DNA of 64,000 bases from Alphaproteobacteria bacterium (GCA_016869535.1 VGDX01000001.1:310001-374000), one strand, 5' to 3'. Counted from the stretch's first letter, positions 9,330 through 21,588 are shown. Notes: a model not told the origin generated them from the letters alone. Numbers and translations are program-made.

Positions 9330-11144
9330 ATGAGCGTACAGCCGAAGATTGCGCCTGAAGACGTCAAGACCGCCAACAAGAAGGTGCTGGCCTTCGTCGA
9401 AGAGGCTCGGGCGCTGTTCAAGCCCGACGCCGTCTATTGGTGCGATGGCTCCAAGGAAGAATACCAGGCAATGCTCAAGGCGCTGGTCGATGGCGGCACG
9501 GCGCTGTGGCTCAATCCGGAGAAGCGTCCGAACTCCATTCTGGTTCGTTCCGATCCCAAGGACGTCGCTCGCGTCGAGGACCAGACTTACATCTGCTCCG
9601 AGAAGAAAGAAGACGCCGGGCCGACCAACAACTGGTTCGACCCCAAGGAGATGAAGGAGACGCTCCGCAAGTTCTATGACGGAGCCATGGCCGGGCGCAC
9701 GATGTATGTGATCCCCTATTCGATGGGGCCGGTTGGCTCGCCGATTGCCGGCATCGGTGTGATGGTGACCGATTCCGCTTACGCCGTCGCCAACATGCAC
9801 ATCATGACGCGCGTGGGCGACAAGGTCTGGAAGGCACTCGGCAACAGCGAGGATTTCGTGCGCGGCATGCACACCGTGGGCTATCCGCTTTCGACGCCCA
9901 CGACAGCCGATGTACCGTGGCCCTGCAACGAGACGAAATACATCTCGCACTTCCCCGAGACGCGCGAGATCTGGTCCTACGGCTCAGGCTATGGCGGCAA
10001 CGCGCTGCTCGGCAAAAAATGTCATGCGCTGCGCATCGCATCCGTGAAGGCACGCGACGAGGGTTGGATGGCGGAGCACATGCTCATCCTCAAGCTCACC
10101 AATCCGGAAGGCCAGGCGAAGTACATCGCCGCAGCCTTCCCGAGCGCCTGCGGCAAGACCAATCTCGCCATGGTGCAGCCGACGCTTCCCGGCTGGAAGG
10201 CCGAGACCATCGGCGACGATATCTGCTGGATGAAATTCGGCGCGGATGGACGTCTTTATGCGATCAACCCGGAGACCGGGTTCTTCGGCGTGGCGCCCGG
10301 CACTTCGGACCAATCGAACGCCAACGCCATGAAGACGCTGAAGGCGAACTGCATCTATTCGAACGTCGCGCTGACCGATGACGGCGACGTGTGGTGGGAG
10401 CAGATGGGCACGACGCCCGAGCACACCATCGACTGGATGCGTCGCAACTGGCATCCGGGCGCGGGCCGCACCGCCGCGCATGCTAATGCCCGCTTCACTG
10501 CGCCGGCAGCGCAATGCCCCGTGATCGCGCCGGAATGGGAGGATCCGAAAGGCGTGCCGATCGACGCCATCCTGTTTGGCGGCCGCCGCGCCTCGGTTGT
10601 GCCGCTCGTCACCGAAGCGAACGACTGGAAGCATGGCACGTTCCTCGGCTCGATCATGGCGTCGGAGAAGACCGCCGCCGCCTCCGGCGTAAAGGGCGAC
10701 ATCCGCCGCGATCCGATGGCCATGCTGCCCTTCTGCGGCTACCACATGGGCGACTATTTCGCGCATTGGCTGAAAATGGGCGAGAAGGGCGGTGCCAAAA
10801 TGCCGAAGATTTTCTACGTGAACTGGTTCCGCAAGAACGGCGACGGCAAGTTCATGTGGCCTGGCTACGCCGAGAACTCGCGCGTGCTCAAATGGATTTT
10901 CGAGCGTTGCGACGGCAAAGCGCAGGCCGTCGACACGCCGATCGGCAAGGTTCCGGCGGAAGGCGCGGTCGACGTCAAGGGTGTGAAGGTCGACCCGGCC
11001 GACATGAAAGCGATGACCACGGTCGACACGGAAGGCTGGAAGGCCGAGATTCCGCTCATCAAGGAGCATTACGCCATTTTCGGCGACAAGCTTCCGCAAG
11101 GCCTCAAGGACGAACTCGCCACGCTGGAAAAGCGTCTGAGCTAG
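9330..11144 (+). CDS. pckG: Phosphoenolpyruvate carboxykinase, GTP-dependent
   Basis: Converts oxaloacetate and GTP to phosphoenolpyruvate, the entry step of gluconeogenesis. 604 aa, the usual length of the GTP class (the ATP class is about 530). Seen: [26 protein letters not shown], the P-loop [12 protein letters not shown] near residue 270 with the GTP-class hyperreactive cysteine, kinase motif [10 protein letters not shown], and [15 protein letters not shown] with the nucleotide-binding aromatic residues. Start at 9330 ([11 protein letters not shown]). Rhizobia usually carry the unrelated-length ATP-type pckA next to chvI; here the GTP enzyme lies four genes away. Confidence 0.97.
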   Translation: MSVQPKIAPEDVKTANKKVLAFVEEARALFKPDAVYWCDGSKEEYQAMLKALVDGGTALWLNPEKRPNSILVRSDPKDVARVEDQTYICSEKKEDAGPTNNWFDPKEMKETLRKFYDGAMAGRTMYVIPYSMGPVGSPIAGIGVMVTDSAYAVANMHIMTRVGDKVWKALGNSEDFVRGMHTVGYPLSTPTTADVPWPCNETKYISHFPETREIWSYGSGYGGNALLGKKCHALRIASVKARDEGWMAEHMLILKLTNPEGQAKYIAAAFPSACGKTNLAMVQPTLPGWKAETIGDDICWMKFGADGRLYAINPETGFFGVAPGTSDQSNANAMKTLKANCIYSNVALTDDGDVWWEQMGTTPEHTIDWMRRNWHPGAGRTAAHANARFTAPAAQCPVIAPEWEDPKGVPIDAILFGGRRASVVPLVTEANDWKHGTFLGSIMASEKTAAASGVKGDIRRDPMAMLPFCGYHMGDYFAHWLKMGEKGGAKMPKIFYVNWFRKNGDGKFMWPGYAENSRVLKWIFERCDGKAQAVDTPIGKVPAEGAVDVKGVKVDPADMKAMTTVDTEGWKAEIPLIKEHYAIFGDKLPQGLKDELATLEKRLS

Positions 11145-11195
11145 AGCCTTCTGCTTGGTCTTGCCGCATGCGGCGCTTCGCCTTAGGCAAGGCGC

Positions 11196-12692
11196 ATGGG
11201 TAGGACGAACAGTGTCGTAGCGGCAGGCCATGAACTGACCGCACGCGCCGCGGCGGAAATCCTCGAGGACGGCGGCAACGCGTTCGACGCTGCCCTTGCC
11301 GGCACCTTCATGGCCTTCGTGGCGGAAGCCGTATTCTGCGCGCCGGGCGGCGGCGGTTTCCTCATGGCGCGCCGCGCCGAAAGCGACAAGGCGGCGTTGT
11401 TCGATTTCTTCGTCGAGACGCCGCTGAAACGCCGGCCGGAAAGTGAGATTTCCTTCTATCCCATCCACGCCGATTTCGGCCCGGCCAAACAGGAATTCCA
11501 TATCGGTCTCGGCTCGTCTGCGACGCCAGGCGCGGTGCAGGGCCTTTTCGCCATGCATGAGGCGCTCTGCACCCTGCCGATGAAGCGGCTGGTTGAGCCT
11601 GCGGTGCGCGCGGGGCGCGATGGCTTTCCGTTGACCAGCTTTCAGGCCTATCTGTTCACAGTCATCGCCCCGATCCTCACCGCAAGTCCCGGCGTCGCGG
11701 CGATCTTCGCACCGGGGGGCAAATTGCTTCAAGCCGGCCAGACGTTCCGCAATGAAGGTTTGTCCGAGACGCTTGCATGGCTCGCCGAGGATGGCGCGCG
11801 CCTCTTCGTCGATGGCGATGTCGGCAACGCCATCGTGGCACAGTCGGAAGCACTTGGCGGACATCTGCGCTACGATGATCTCAAGTCATACCGCGCGATG
11901 CTGCGCGAGCCCCTTTATTGGAAACATGCCGGCGCCACCGTGGCGCTCAACCCACCGCCCGCGGCGAGCGGCGCGCTGATCGCCTACGGACTTGCGTATC
12001 TCGAAGCGCAGGGCCGCGTGATCGATGCCCTGGCACTGAAGCGGGCTATGGACGCCACCAATGAAGCGCGTGCCGCGCATGGCGAGAGACTTGCCGAGCA
12101 TTTGGCGAGTGGCTTGCTTGCCAAGAAACTGCGCGCCGCGGAGCGTCACCCGCAAGCCTATCGCGGCACCACGCATATCAGCGTCATCGATGCCGCCGGA
12201 AACGCCGCCGCGATCAGCCTTTCGAACGGCGAGGGTAACGGTCACATCGTCGGCAATTTCGGCTTCATGCTGAACAACATGCTGGGTGAGGAGGATCTCG
12301 CGCGTGGACACCTCGACGCTTGGCGCGAAGGCACCCGTATGTCGTCCATGATGGCGCCGACCATCATCCTTGCACCGGACGGCTCGGTGACGGCGCTTGG
12401 CACCGGCGGCTCGAACCGCATCCGCACCGCCATTCTGCAAGTGGCGGTCAATCTGCTCGATCACGGCATGGACCTCGAGGCGGCGGTCGTTGCGCCCCGC
12501 CTGCATGTCGAGCGCGACGGCCGGACGAGCTTCGAACCGGGGCTGGCGGATTTCGTGCAAGCCGAGCAGACGCATGCATGGCCGGAGCGCAATCTGTTCT
12601 TCGGCGGTGTGCATGCCGCGCGCCGTAGCGGACATGGCGGGGTGGAAGGGGCGGGCGATCCGCGCCGCCAAGGCGTCGCCTTGATCGTGTAA
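11196..12692 (+). CDS. Gamma-glutamyltransferase family protein
   Basis: 498 aa Ntn-hydrolase of the gamma-glutamyltranspeptidase family. N-terminal ARAAAEILEDGGNAFDAA and FCAPGGGGFLMARR; the nucleophile threonine heading the small subunit is in GTTHISVIDAAGNAAAIS, with the downstream MSSMMAPTIIL and GTGGSNRIRTAI motifs. There is no signal peptide, unlike the periplasmic glutathione-degrading enzyme, so it probably works in the cytosol on gamma-glutamyl or acylated amides. Autocleavage before the GTTH threonine is expected from the family. Confidence 0.88.
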   Translation: MGRTNSVVAAGHELTARAAAEILEDGGNAFDAALAGTFMAFVAEAVFCAPGGGGFLMARRAESDKAALFDFFVETPLKRRPESEISFYPIHADFGPAKQEFHIGLGSSATPGAVQGLFAMHEALCTLPMKRLVEPAVRAGRDGFPLTSFQAYLFTVIAPILTASPGVAAIFAPGGKLLQAGQTFRNEGLSETLAWLAEDGARLFVDGDVGNAIVAQSEALGGHLRYDDLKSYRAMLREPLYWKHAGATVALNPPPAASGALIAYGLAYLEAQGRVIDALALKRAMDATNEARAAHGERLAEHLASGLLAKKLRAAERHPQAYRGTTHISVIDAAGNAAAISLSNGEGNGHIVGNFGFMLNNMLGEEDLARGHLDAWREGTRMSSMMAPTIILAPDGSVTALGTGGSNRIRTAILQVAVNLLDHGMDLEAAVVAPRLHVERDGRTSFEPGLADFVQAEQTHAWPERNLFFGGVHAARRSGHGGVEGAGDPRRQGVALIV

Positions 12693-12791
12693 GTGGGTCG
12701 CAAACCGTCAATCGAGCGTCGCTAATTGCCAAGTGGGTTCCGGCTCATCAGAGCAGGATGCGTGGAAGCCGATAGCGGGTGAGGGGCCACC

Positions 12792-13484
12792 ATGCGAAAT
12801 GCCGTCGCCATACGTCATGTGTCTTTCGAGGATGCCGGCATCATGGCAGACGTGCTGGCCGAGCGCGGGATTACGCTCAGTTATCTCGAAGCCGGCCTCG
12901 ACGATCTCTCACCCGCCAAGAATGCCGACCTCCTGCTCGTGCTTGGCGGCCCGATCGGCATTTACGAGATCGAGCGCTATCCGTTCCTCAAAGACGAACT
13001 CGCCACCATCGAGACGGCGGTGAAGCAGGGCACGCCGGTCGCCGGCATCTGCCTCGGCTGCCAGGCGCTCGCCGCCGTGCTCGCCGCGCGCGTCTATCCC
13101 GGCAAGCAGAAGGAACTCGGCTGGGACGAGCTCACGCTGACCGAAGAAGGCAAGGCCTCGCCGCTCGGCGTGCTCGAAGGCGTGCCTATTCTGAATTGGC
13201 ATGGCGACACGTTTGACCTGCCGGCCGGTGCTACGCGTCTTGCCTCGACCGAGATCACGCCGAACCAGGCCTTCGCCTATGGGCCGAAGGTGCTGGCGCT
13301 GCAATTCCATGTCGAACTTGAGCCATGGAACATGGAGCGCTGGTTGATCGGCCATACGGGCGAACTTGCCAACTCGAAGGTCGATCTCAATGCCATGCGC
13401 GCTGAGACGGCGCGGTTCGCGCCCGCCGCCAACGATGCGGGCAAGCGCCTGTTCAACGCCTGGCTCGACGGCGCGTCGGCCTAA
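12792..13484 (+). CDS. Class I glutamine amidotransferase (GMP-synthase-like)
   Basis: 230 aa stand-alone GATase1 domain. Nucleophile Cys in AGICLGCQAL, oxyanion strand VLGGPIGIYE, and the His-Glu pair in LQFHVELEPW; NWHGDTFDLP is typical of the YfeJ/GAT1_GMP-synthase-like group. No amidotransferase acceptor domain is fused or adjacent. The partner or substrate is unknown; a role in hydrolysing gamma-glutamyl compounds, given the neighbouring gamma-glutamyltransferase gene, is only a guess. It ends two bases before the convergent secreted-protein gene. Confidence 0.9.
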   Translation: MRNAVAIRHVSFEDAGIMADVLAERGITLSYLEAGLDDLSPAKNADLLLVLGGPIGIYEIERYPFLKDELATIETAVKQGTPVAGICLGCQALAAVLAARVYPGKQKELGWDELTLTEEGKASPLGVLEGVPILNWHGDTFDLPAGATRLASTEITPNQAFAYGPKVLALQFHVELEPWNMERWLIGHTGELANSKVDLNAMRAETARFAPAANDAGKRLFNAWLDGASA

Positions 13485-13485
13485 C

Positions 13486-13971
13486 TTATTCCTTCGGCTT
13501 GGTGATGACGGTGACCGTATCCCCGACCTTGGTGGGGAGTTCGGTGATCTGCGCCTTCTCTACTGGATCGCCCTTGGCGTTCCACCAGGTCGTGGCATAG
13601 CTCGCCCCGCCGCTGCGCTTGGTGAGATGCGTCCACACCTCTTCGCCGGGATAGTAATAGACGGCCCACGGTCCGACGATGCCGGTCGGAATGGCGCGCC
13701 AGGTCACGAATACCTCGCCGCCCGGCTTCACATCGCCTTTCTTCACTTCGAGGATTTGCAAAGTAGCGAGATAGCCCGGCAGCTCCTCGCCTGTCTGTTC
13801 GTCCTTGGTCACGCTGGTGCAGGCCACCGACAACACGCGGACCAGCGCGACGACGTCGCTCTTCTCCAGAAGCTCCTGTTCGGACATGGGCGCGGGCAGC
13901 GCGAAAGCCGTGGCAGGTGCTGCCAATATAATGGCCGTGAATATCCTGAAAAAACTGAGACAGCGACGCAT
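13486..13971 (-). CDS. Secreted protein of unknown function
   Basis: 161 aa with a clear signal peptide (basic MRRCLSFFR, hydrophobic core, AFA-LPAP cleavage region near residue 25). The mature part begins with a segment EQELLEKSDVVALVRVLS, similar in feel to small OB-fold-like beta proteins that open with a trafficking motif of the same type, and contains FVTWRAIP and YYYPGEEVWTHL. One cysteine remains after processing. Function unknown. Divergent from the 84-aa gene, convergent with the amidotransferase gene. Confidence 0.75.
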   Translation of the reverse strand: MRRCLSFFRIFTAIILAAPATAFALPAPMSEQELLEKSDVVALVRVLSVACTSVTKDEQTGEELPGYLATLQILEVKKGDVKPGGEVFVTWRAIPTGIVGPWAVYYYPGEEVWTHLTKRSGGASYATTWWNAKGDPVEKAQITELPTKVGDTVTVITKPKE

Positions 13972-14051
13972 TGGACCTCCAAGTATGCGTGACCTGCTAG
14001 CCTAACGCACCTATTCTCACACAGGTCAAGGAAACCAAAGGAGCCCGCCAC

Positions 14052-14306
14052 ATGGTGAATATCTATCTCTTCATCGAGCTGCTCGGTTCGGCCGATGCTC
14101 CGGCCACCGTCGACACGCTCAAGGCACTGTCGCTGGATAAATGCAAATTCGCCAATGTGGTCATGCTCTCCGACGAGAAGCTCGTGGCCCAACTCGACTG
14201 CAAGGATTCCACCGACGGCGATAAGGCGATCCTCAACAACATCGCCAAGGTCGACGGCGTGGTGCAGACCAACATCATCGCCGTGGTTCGCCCACGGAAG
14301 GGCTAA
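14052..14306 (+). CDS. Stand-alone Lrp/AsnC-type ligand-binding (RAM) domain protein
   Basis: 84 aa, start preceded by AAAGGAG. The pattern (VNIYLFIELLG, then ANVVMLSDEKLVAQLDCKD, ending IAKVDGVVQTNIIAVVRP) fits the beta-alpha-beta-beta-alpha-beta RAM domain of Lrp/AsnC regulators, but there is no DNA-binding part. Stand-alone versions are known to bind small molecules or to pair with full-length regulators. Ends 12 bases before the convergent polA stop. Confidence 0.75.
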   Translation: MVNIYLFIELLGSADAPATVDTLKALSLDKCKFANVVMLSDEKLVAQLDCKDSTDGDKAILNNIAKVDGVVQTNIIAVVRPRKG

Positions 14307-14318
14307 GCAACTATGCTC

Positions 14319-17273
<2,955 letters not shown>

Positions 17274-17389
17274 GATTAGCCGAAATATAGGGATTGCTTG
17301 GCGTGCCGTCAGCACGTCAGGCCTCTCAGTCAGGGGCTTTTCCCCTCTTCTCACGCCATATAGAATTGAGATGCCGTAAGGAGACCGCC

Positions 17390-17623
17390 ATGATCGAAGC
17401 TGCTATTGCCGCCTTTCTGCTTGCAACGCCAGTGTCCGAAATGACAGTCCGGGCGAATATGGGTCCTGGCGACCTACCGATGGGGACGTTTTGCCGTATC
17501 CAGGATGTCTGTGTCATCGCGCAGACTGAGGCGGACTGCGGCAAGATCAGTGGCAAGACCTTCGCCACTCTCGAAGCCTGTCAGAGCCCGACCTCTGCCG
17601 CGGTTCCTCAGCAGGACAGATAA
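17390..17623 (+). CDS. Small cysteine-containing, probably exported protein
   Basis: 77 aa, start preceded by GTAAGGAGACC. The N-terminus is hydrophobic (IEAAIAAFLLATPVS) but lacks the usual positive charge, so export is likely rather than certain. The rest holds four cysteines (FCRIQDVC, ADCGKI, EACQS), enough for two disulfides. Its TAA shares an A with the ATG of the caspase-fold gene (TAATG), so the two are probably translated together. No family recognised. Confidence 0.7.
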   Translation: MIEAAIAAFLLATPVSEMTVRANMGPGDLPMGTFCRIQDVCVIAQTEADCGKISGKTFATLEACQSPTSAAVPQQDR

Positions 17624-18501
17624 TGGCGGAAGCCTTCGCTTGGCTTGGCGGCGGCTCGGCACGCTGGGTGCTGGCCGCGGCCATTTTCCTCGCACCGCAT
17701 ACCGCTCTCGCCGACCCAGAAAGCGTCCCCATAGATCCCGCCTCGATCTATGTTCTTGCCATAGGCACCTGCCCGCCCTGGCGGGACAGGATCAAAGTAT
17801 GCGCCCCTAGCGTGGCACAATTTGTCGAGACCGCCGAAAAGGTGATGGGCATCTCGCCTGATCGCATCACGACTCTCATAGATGAAGATGCAAGCGCACC
17901 GGCGGTCCGCGCGACTTTCAGCAAGCTTCAGGAGACCCTGCCGCGCGGATCGACATTGATCGTCTACTATATTGGCCATGGCATGCTGGTGCCGGCTGAG
18001 AGCGGTGGTGAGGACGAGGCCGAGGAGGCCTTCATTCTCTGGTCGAGTTCCGCTCCTTTTGCCGCCGTTCAGGCGGTCCATTCTGGTATCTGGATGACAG
18101 GCTCCGAGCTTTCCAGGCTCGTCGATGACTTACCTGCCAAGGACATCTTGATCATTCTCGACACCTGCGAGGCCTCGGGCGCGGACGACGAAATCGCGCC
18201 CAAGTCAGCTCAGCTCGCGAGACAGGAGGTCACTCTGATCGCCTCGGCGCGGGCGCACGAAATCGCCTTCGCCGACCTCATCTCGGCCGCGTTTACCCGT
18301 AATTTCCTGGCGGCCATTCGGTCAGGGGCGCCGACGCTGCACGATGCGTTTCAAAAGGCGCAAAAGGAAACTTCCGCCGAAGCGATGCTGCGCTGCGAGG
18401 CGGCAGTAACGAGCGGTGCGCTCGACGAAGCCTGCACGCCGCAGGATCCTGAGCTCATCGATCCCTCGGGGCTGACGAAAAGGATTTCGATTAAGCGGTG
18501 A
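17623..18501 (+). CDS. Secreted caspase-fold (peptidase C14-like) protein
   Basis: 292 aa. Residues 1-31 form a signal peptide (hydrophobic core ending HTALA-DPES). The mature part begins with a caspase-type beta strand YVLAIGTCPPW, has the catalytic-histidine strand IVYYIGHGM and the catalytic-cysteine strand IIILDTCEASG (canonical DxCxSG), followed by LIASARAHEIAF and SAAFTRNFL as in p20-like domains. Both dyad residues are present. Most bacterial orthocaspases are cytosolic; here the signal peptide points to the periplasm. Substrate unknown; may require processing or calcium as family members do. Translationally coupled to the 77-aa gene. Confidence 0.82.
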   Translation: MAEAFAWLGGGSARWVLAAAIFLAPHTALADPESVPIDPASIYVLAIGTCPPWRDRIKVCAPSVAQFVETAEKVMGISPDRITTLIDEDASAPAVRATFSKLQETLPRGSTLIVYYIGHGMLVPAESGGEDEAEEAFILWSSSAPFAAVQAVHSGIWMTGSELSRLVDDLPAKDILIILDTCEASGADDEIAPKSAQLARQEVTLIASARAHEIAFADLISAAFTRNFLAAIRSGAPTLHDAFQKAQKETSAEAMLRCEAAVTSGALDEACTPQDPELIDPSGLTKRISIKR

Positions 18502-18507
18502 CCGCCC

Positions 18508-20268
18508 TTAAGGTAGGGTTTCGAGCTCGGTCTTGGCGTTAGTGCTGCCAGGCGCGAAGGACTTGTCGAGGCCGCCGAAGGTCCGCTCGATATAGTCCTT
18601 GAAGTAATTATCGAGGAAGGGGAAGGCGCGGGCGAAGCGGGTAAAGTCCTTCTGGGCGATGAACAGGAGGAGGCCGTCTTCCAAAGCCACGACCAGACCC
18701 GTGCGCAGCGCCGAGCGAACCAGCACGCGCTCGCCGAAATGCTCGCCGGGGCCGAACACCTTCTCGAAATGCTCGCCAGTCTCCGGATTGTCGATGGTGA
18801 GGCGGAAGGCGCCCCTGATCACCGTATAGAAGCCGTCGATCAGCATGCCGGGCTCGAACACCTTGTCGCCCTTGCGGTAGTGGATGTAGCGGGTCGCCGG
18901 CGGCGGGGCCTGAACCTGCACGATGTTCGGCGGCATGACGCTGTTGAGCAGCCAGGTCACGCCCACGCGGAGTTTGGCGGCAAAGCCCGGCAGGAAGGAA
19001 AGATAAAAGCCGCGCCATAAGAGCCAGGCGAGCGTGCCGGAGAGCTTGAAACCGTAGACGTCGGCGACCGCCTTGCTCATGCCGAGCGATGCAAGCGAGC
19101 CCTTGGACTTGTAGGCAAAGGGCTTCAATTCCTGTCCGTTCAGTTTGGCGACGATATTGGCGGCGAGTTGCCAGCCTTCGCGCACGGCGAATTGCGCGGT
19201 TTGGGTGGCGTAATCGGCAGGGTCTTCCTTCGGATCGTCGACCAGCGGGATGAGCGCCGCATCGCCAAGCGCCCAGACATGGTCGCGGCCCGGTACGCGC
19301 ATATAACGGTCAGTCTTGATGCGGGCCCAATGCATGTCGAGGTCGAGCGTCTCGACTAGACGATGCGGCCCGTTGCCGATGGTGGCGACGATGGTGGAAG
19401 TTGGGATCACCCGTCCGTCGGTTAGTTCGACGGCTGTGCCGGTCGCCGACTTGGTGCCGACGCCGGTCAGCACTTCGATGCCGTGAATCGTCAGGCGCTT
19501 TGTCGCGTAGGCGGCGAGATCGGCCGGGAAGGTCGGCAGGATGCGGTTGGCATATTCGATGAGATAAACGCTGACATCTTCCGGCTTGATGTTCGGATAA
19601 TATTTCAGTGCGCGGCGCACGAGTTCGCGCATTTCCGCCACGGTCTCGACACCTGAGAAACCGGCGCCAACCACCACGAAAGTGAGAAGTTGCCGCTTAA
19701 CTTCTGGGTCGTCGGTGACGTCGGCGGTCTCGAGACAGCCGATCACATGCGTGCGGAGACGGTGCGCGTCCGCGAGGTCCTTCATGGTCAGGGCATGCTC
19801 GGATAGCCCGGGGAAGCGTTTGAGATCGACACTGGTGCCGAGTACGATCACCAATTCATCGTAATAAAGGTCAACGGGAATGCGTCGCGTCCCCTGCACG
19901 ACGATGACCTTCTTCTCGTCGAAGTCGATGCCCATGATCTCGGCTTGGCGGACCTGCACCCGGCGCAGGAGCTGGCGGAGCGGCACGACCGCATCGGCGG
20001 AATGGATGCTTGCCGCCGCCACCTCGGGCAGCAGCGGCTGGAAAACGAAATAATTGTTGGCATTGACCAGCTCGACATCGAGCTTGCCTCGCCCTAGCCG
20101 CTCGAGCTCCTTGGCGGCATAAACCCCGCCGAAGCCGCCGCCGAGAACCAGGACTTTCTTCTTGCCGGGGATCTTGCTCTCGGAGGTTTTGGTCTTGGAG
20201 GCTTTTGCCTCGGGCTTGGGCTTGGTGGCTTTGCTTTTTCGGACTTTCTTGGGGGCTTTTTCGTTCAT
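18508..20268 (-). CDS. Type II NADH dehydrogenase fused to a cyclic-nucleotide-binding domain
   Basis: 586 aa. A lysine-rich N-terminal extension (residues 1-36) precedes an NDH-2 flavoprotein: FAD-binding VLVLGGGFGGVYAAKEL, NAD-binding FVVVGAGFSGVE, and VWALGDAALIP with the hydrophobic C-terminal segment for membrane attachment (GFYLSFLPGFAAKLRVG). From about residue 445 a cNMP-binding beta barrel follows, with FEPGMLIDGFYTVIRG and a phosphate-binding cassette GEHFGERVLVRSALRTG that keeps Gly-Glu and Arg. NDH-2 passes electrons from NADH to quinone without proton pumping; the extra domain suggests control by a nucleotide or simple structural use. Confidence 0.9.
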   Translation of the reverse strand: MNEKAPKKVRKSKATKPKPEAKASKTKTSESKIPGKKKVLVLGGGFGGVYAAKELERLGRGKLDVELVNANNYFVFQPLLPEVAAASIHSADAVVPLRQLLRRVQVRQAEIMGIDFDEKKVIVVQGTRRIPVDLYYDELVIVLGTSVDLKRFPGLSEHALTMKDLADAHRLRTHVIGCLETADVTDDPEVKRQLLTFVVVGAGFSGVETVAEMRELVRRALKYYPNIKPEDVSVYLIEYANRILPTFPADLAAYATKRLTIHGIEVLTGVGTKSATGTAVELTDGRVIPTSTIVATIGNGPHRLVETLDLDMHWARIKTDRYMRVPGRDHVWALGDAALIPLVDDPKEDPADYATQTAQFAVREGWQLAANIVAKLNGQELKPFAYKSKGSLASLGMSKAVADVYGFKLSGTLAWLLWRGFYLSFLPGFAAKLRVGVTWLLNSVMPPNIVQVQAPPPATRYIHYRKGDKVFEPGMLIDGFYTVIRGAFRLTIDNPETGEHFEKVFGPGEHFGERVLVRSALRTGLVVALEDGLLLFIAQKDFTRFARAFPFLDNYFKDYIERTFGGLDKSFAPGSTNAKTELETLP

Positions 20269-20364
20269 TGGCTTGCCCAGCCTTTCTTGTCCCTTACCTA
20301 TGCCTTTGTCTGGCCGGGCTCAAGTTGCTTAAAGGGTTCCGGTTGACTACGTTCCGTAGCACAA

Positions 20365-20441
20365 GCACCCGTAGCTCAGTTGGATAGAGCGTTGCCCTCC
20401 GAAGGCAGAGGTCACAGGTTCGAATCCTGTCGGGTGCGCCA
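20365..20441 (+). tRNA. tRNA-Arg (anticodon CCG)
   Basis: 77 bases with encoded CCA. Acceptor arms GCACCCG (20365-20371) and CGGGTGC (20431-20437) pair fully; D-arm GCTC/GAGC, anticodon stem TTGCC/GGCAG with loop CTCCGAA, T-arm ACAGG TTCGAAT CCTGT. Anticodon CCG reads CGG (arginine). Lies 60 bases before the DUF72 coding region. Confidence 0.98.
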
Positions 20442-20500
20442 ATCTCTCCAATGACTTACATGGCGAGGCGCCTTTACGGATCGGGACCGCCGGCTGGACC

Positions 20501-21187
20501 GTGCCGGCGCGTTATGCCGCAGATGTGCCGAAAGAGGGCAGCCAGCTCGAACGCTACGCGCGCGCGCTCAACGCCGTCGAAATCAATTCCTCGTTCTACC
20601 GGCCGCATCAGCGCGTGACTTATGAACGTTGGGCAAAGTCCACGCCTGACGTATTCCGTTTTTCGGTCAAGATGCCGCAGTCGATCACGCATTTTGCCCG
20701 ACTCAAAAATTGCGATGCCATGCTCGATCGCTTCGTGGGCGAAGTGACGGGCCTCGGCGAGAAGCTCGGCGTGCTTCTCGTGCAATTGCCGCCGAAGCTC
20801 GCTTTCGACGAACAGGTTGCCGACAAATTCTTCAAGGAACTGCACGCGCTCATCGCCACGCCAGTTGCGCTGGAGCCACGCAATGCGAGCTGGTTCGCAC
20901 CAGAACTCAGCGACTGGCTTGCCAAGCGTCACGTTGCACGCGTTATCGCTGATCCTGCAAAGATTGATGGCGGGGCTGAGCCCGGCGGTTGGGAAGGGCT
21001 CGTCTATTACCGGTGGCACGGATCGCCGAAGATTTACTATTCCAAATACGACGAGGCGGCGTTGGCCTCATTGCGGCGGCGTCTCGACAAGAGCCGGACG
21101 CGCGGTGCCGAGGCCTGGTGCATCTTCGACAACACTGCCTCAGGCGCGGCGTTCGGCAATGCGCTCACGCTGTCCGAGAAAGCCTAG
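20501..21187 (+). CDS. DUF72 family protein with a disrupted 5' end
   Basis: 228 aa from a GTG at 20501. DUF72 (YecE-like) TIM-barrel protein of unknown function: [54 protein letters not shown] and [14 protein letters not shown] are characteristic. The expected N-terminal strand [15 protein letters not shown] is encoded in this same frame just upstream (from about 20480), but no start codon precedes it there. An ATG at 20451 or 20460 (reading MTYMARRLY) lies in another frame, and one extra base around 20476-20482 would join them. So either a one-base deletion, a sequencing error, or a truncated start. Confidence 0.85.
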   Translation: MPARYAADVPKEGSQLERYARALNAVEINSSFYRPHQRVTYERWAKSTPDVFRFSVKMPQSITHFARLKNCDAMLDRFVGEVTGLGEKLGVLLVQLPPKLAFDEQVADKFFKELHALIATPVALEPRNASWFAPELSDWLAKRHVARVIADPAKIDGGAEPGGWEGLVYYRWHGSPKIYYSKYDEAALASLRRRLDKSRTRGAEAWCIFDNTASGAAFGNALTLSEKA

Positions 21188-21588
21188 ACGTTATCCGCAC
21201 GACGCTTCGCCGCAAGATCGCTTAAGACGGCGGCGCTACAAAAGAGCAGGCCAAATCGACCCATTTGCATCTTCCTGGCCAAGGTCCTGAGACGGATAGA
21301 AGCTGGCCCGGCGGCGTGTACCGGGAAAGGCAAAAATCCACGCCGCCTATCGGCTAGACCAAATTTAGGTCTCGTCAGACTTAAGGGAGGCACCGTGCCG
21401 CAGGACCCGTAAGGCCGCGAACAATTCGACTAAGGCCTTGAGGATGTTATTTAATGCGGTCGGAAACGGCATGCGGCCGGCCGGGACCATATAAGGAGGC
21501 GGCAGGGGAAACCATTTCAGGGGACTATGGTTTTTACAGCGTGGGTCGGCTAATTTCTTGTTACCCGCGATCAAACAGCGGCACCACC
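21188..21588. other. Intergenic stretch without a convincing gene
   Basis: About 400 bases between the DUF72 gene and the small secreted protein. Short open frames exist on both strands but lack ribosome-binding sites and family resemblance. A 21589-21610 hairpin closes the stretch. No tRNA, known riboswitch or repeat was recognised; an unannotated small RNA cannot be excluded. Confidence 0.5.

Noticed and set aside
9984..11864. 626-codon open frame on the reverse strand, opposite pckG and the gamma-glutamyltransferase gene
   Set aside because: Composition is His/Arg-rich with no family features; it mirrors the well-supported forward genes and is a GC-rich shadow.
18490..18512. Dyad TTAAGCGG...CCTTAA between the caspase-fold and NDH-2 genes
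   Set aside because: Arms are imperfect and no T-run follows, so it was not called as a terminator or CtrA site.
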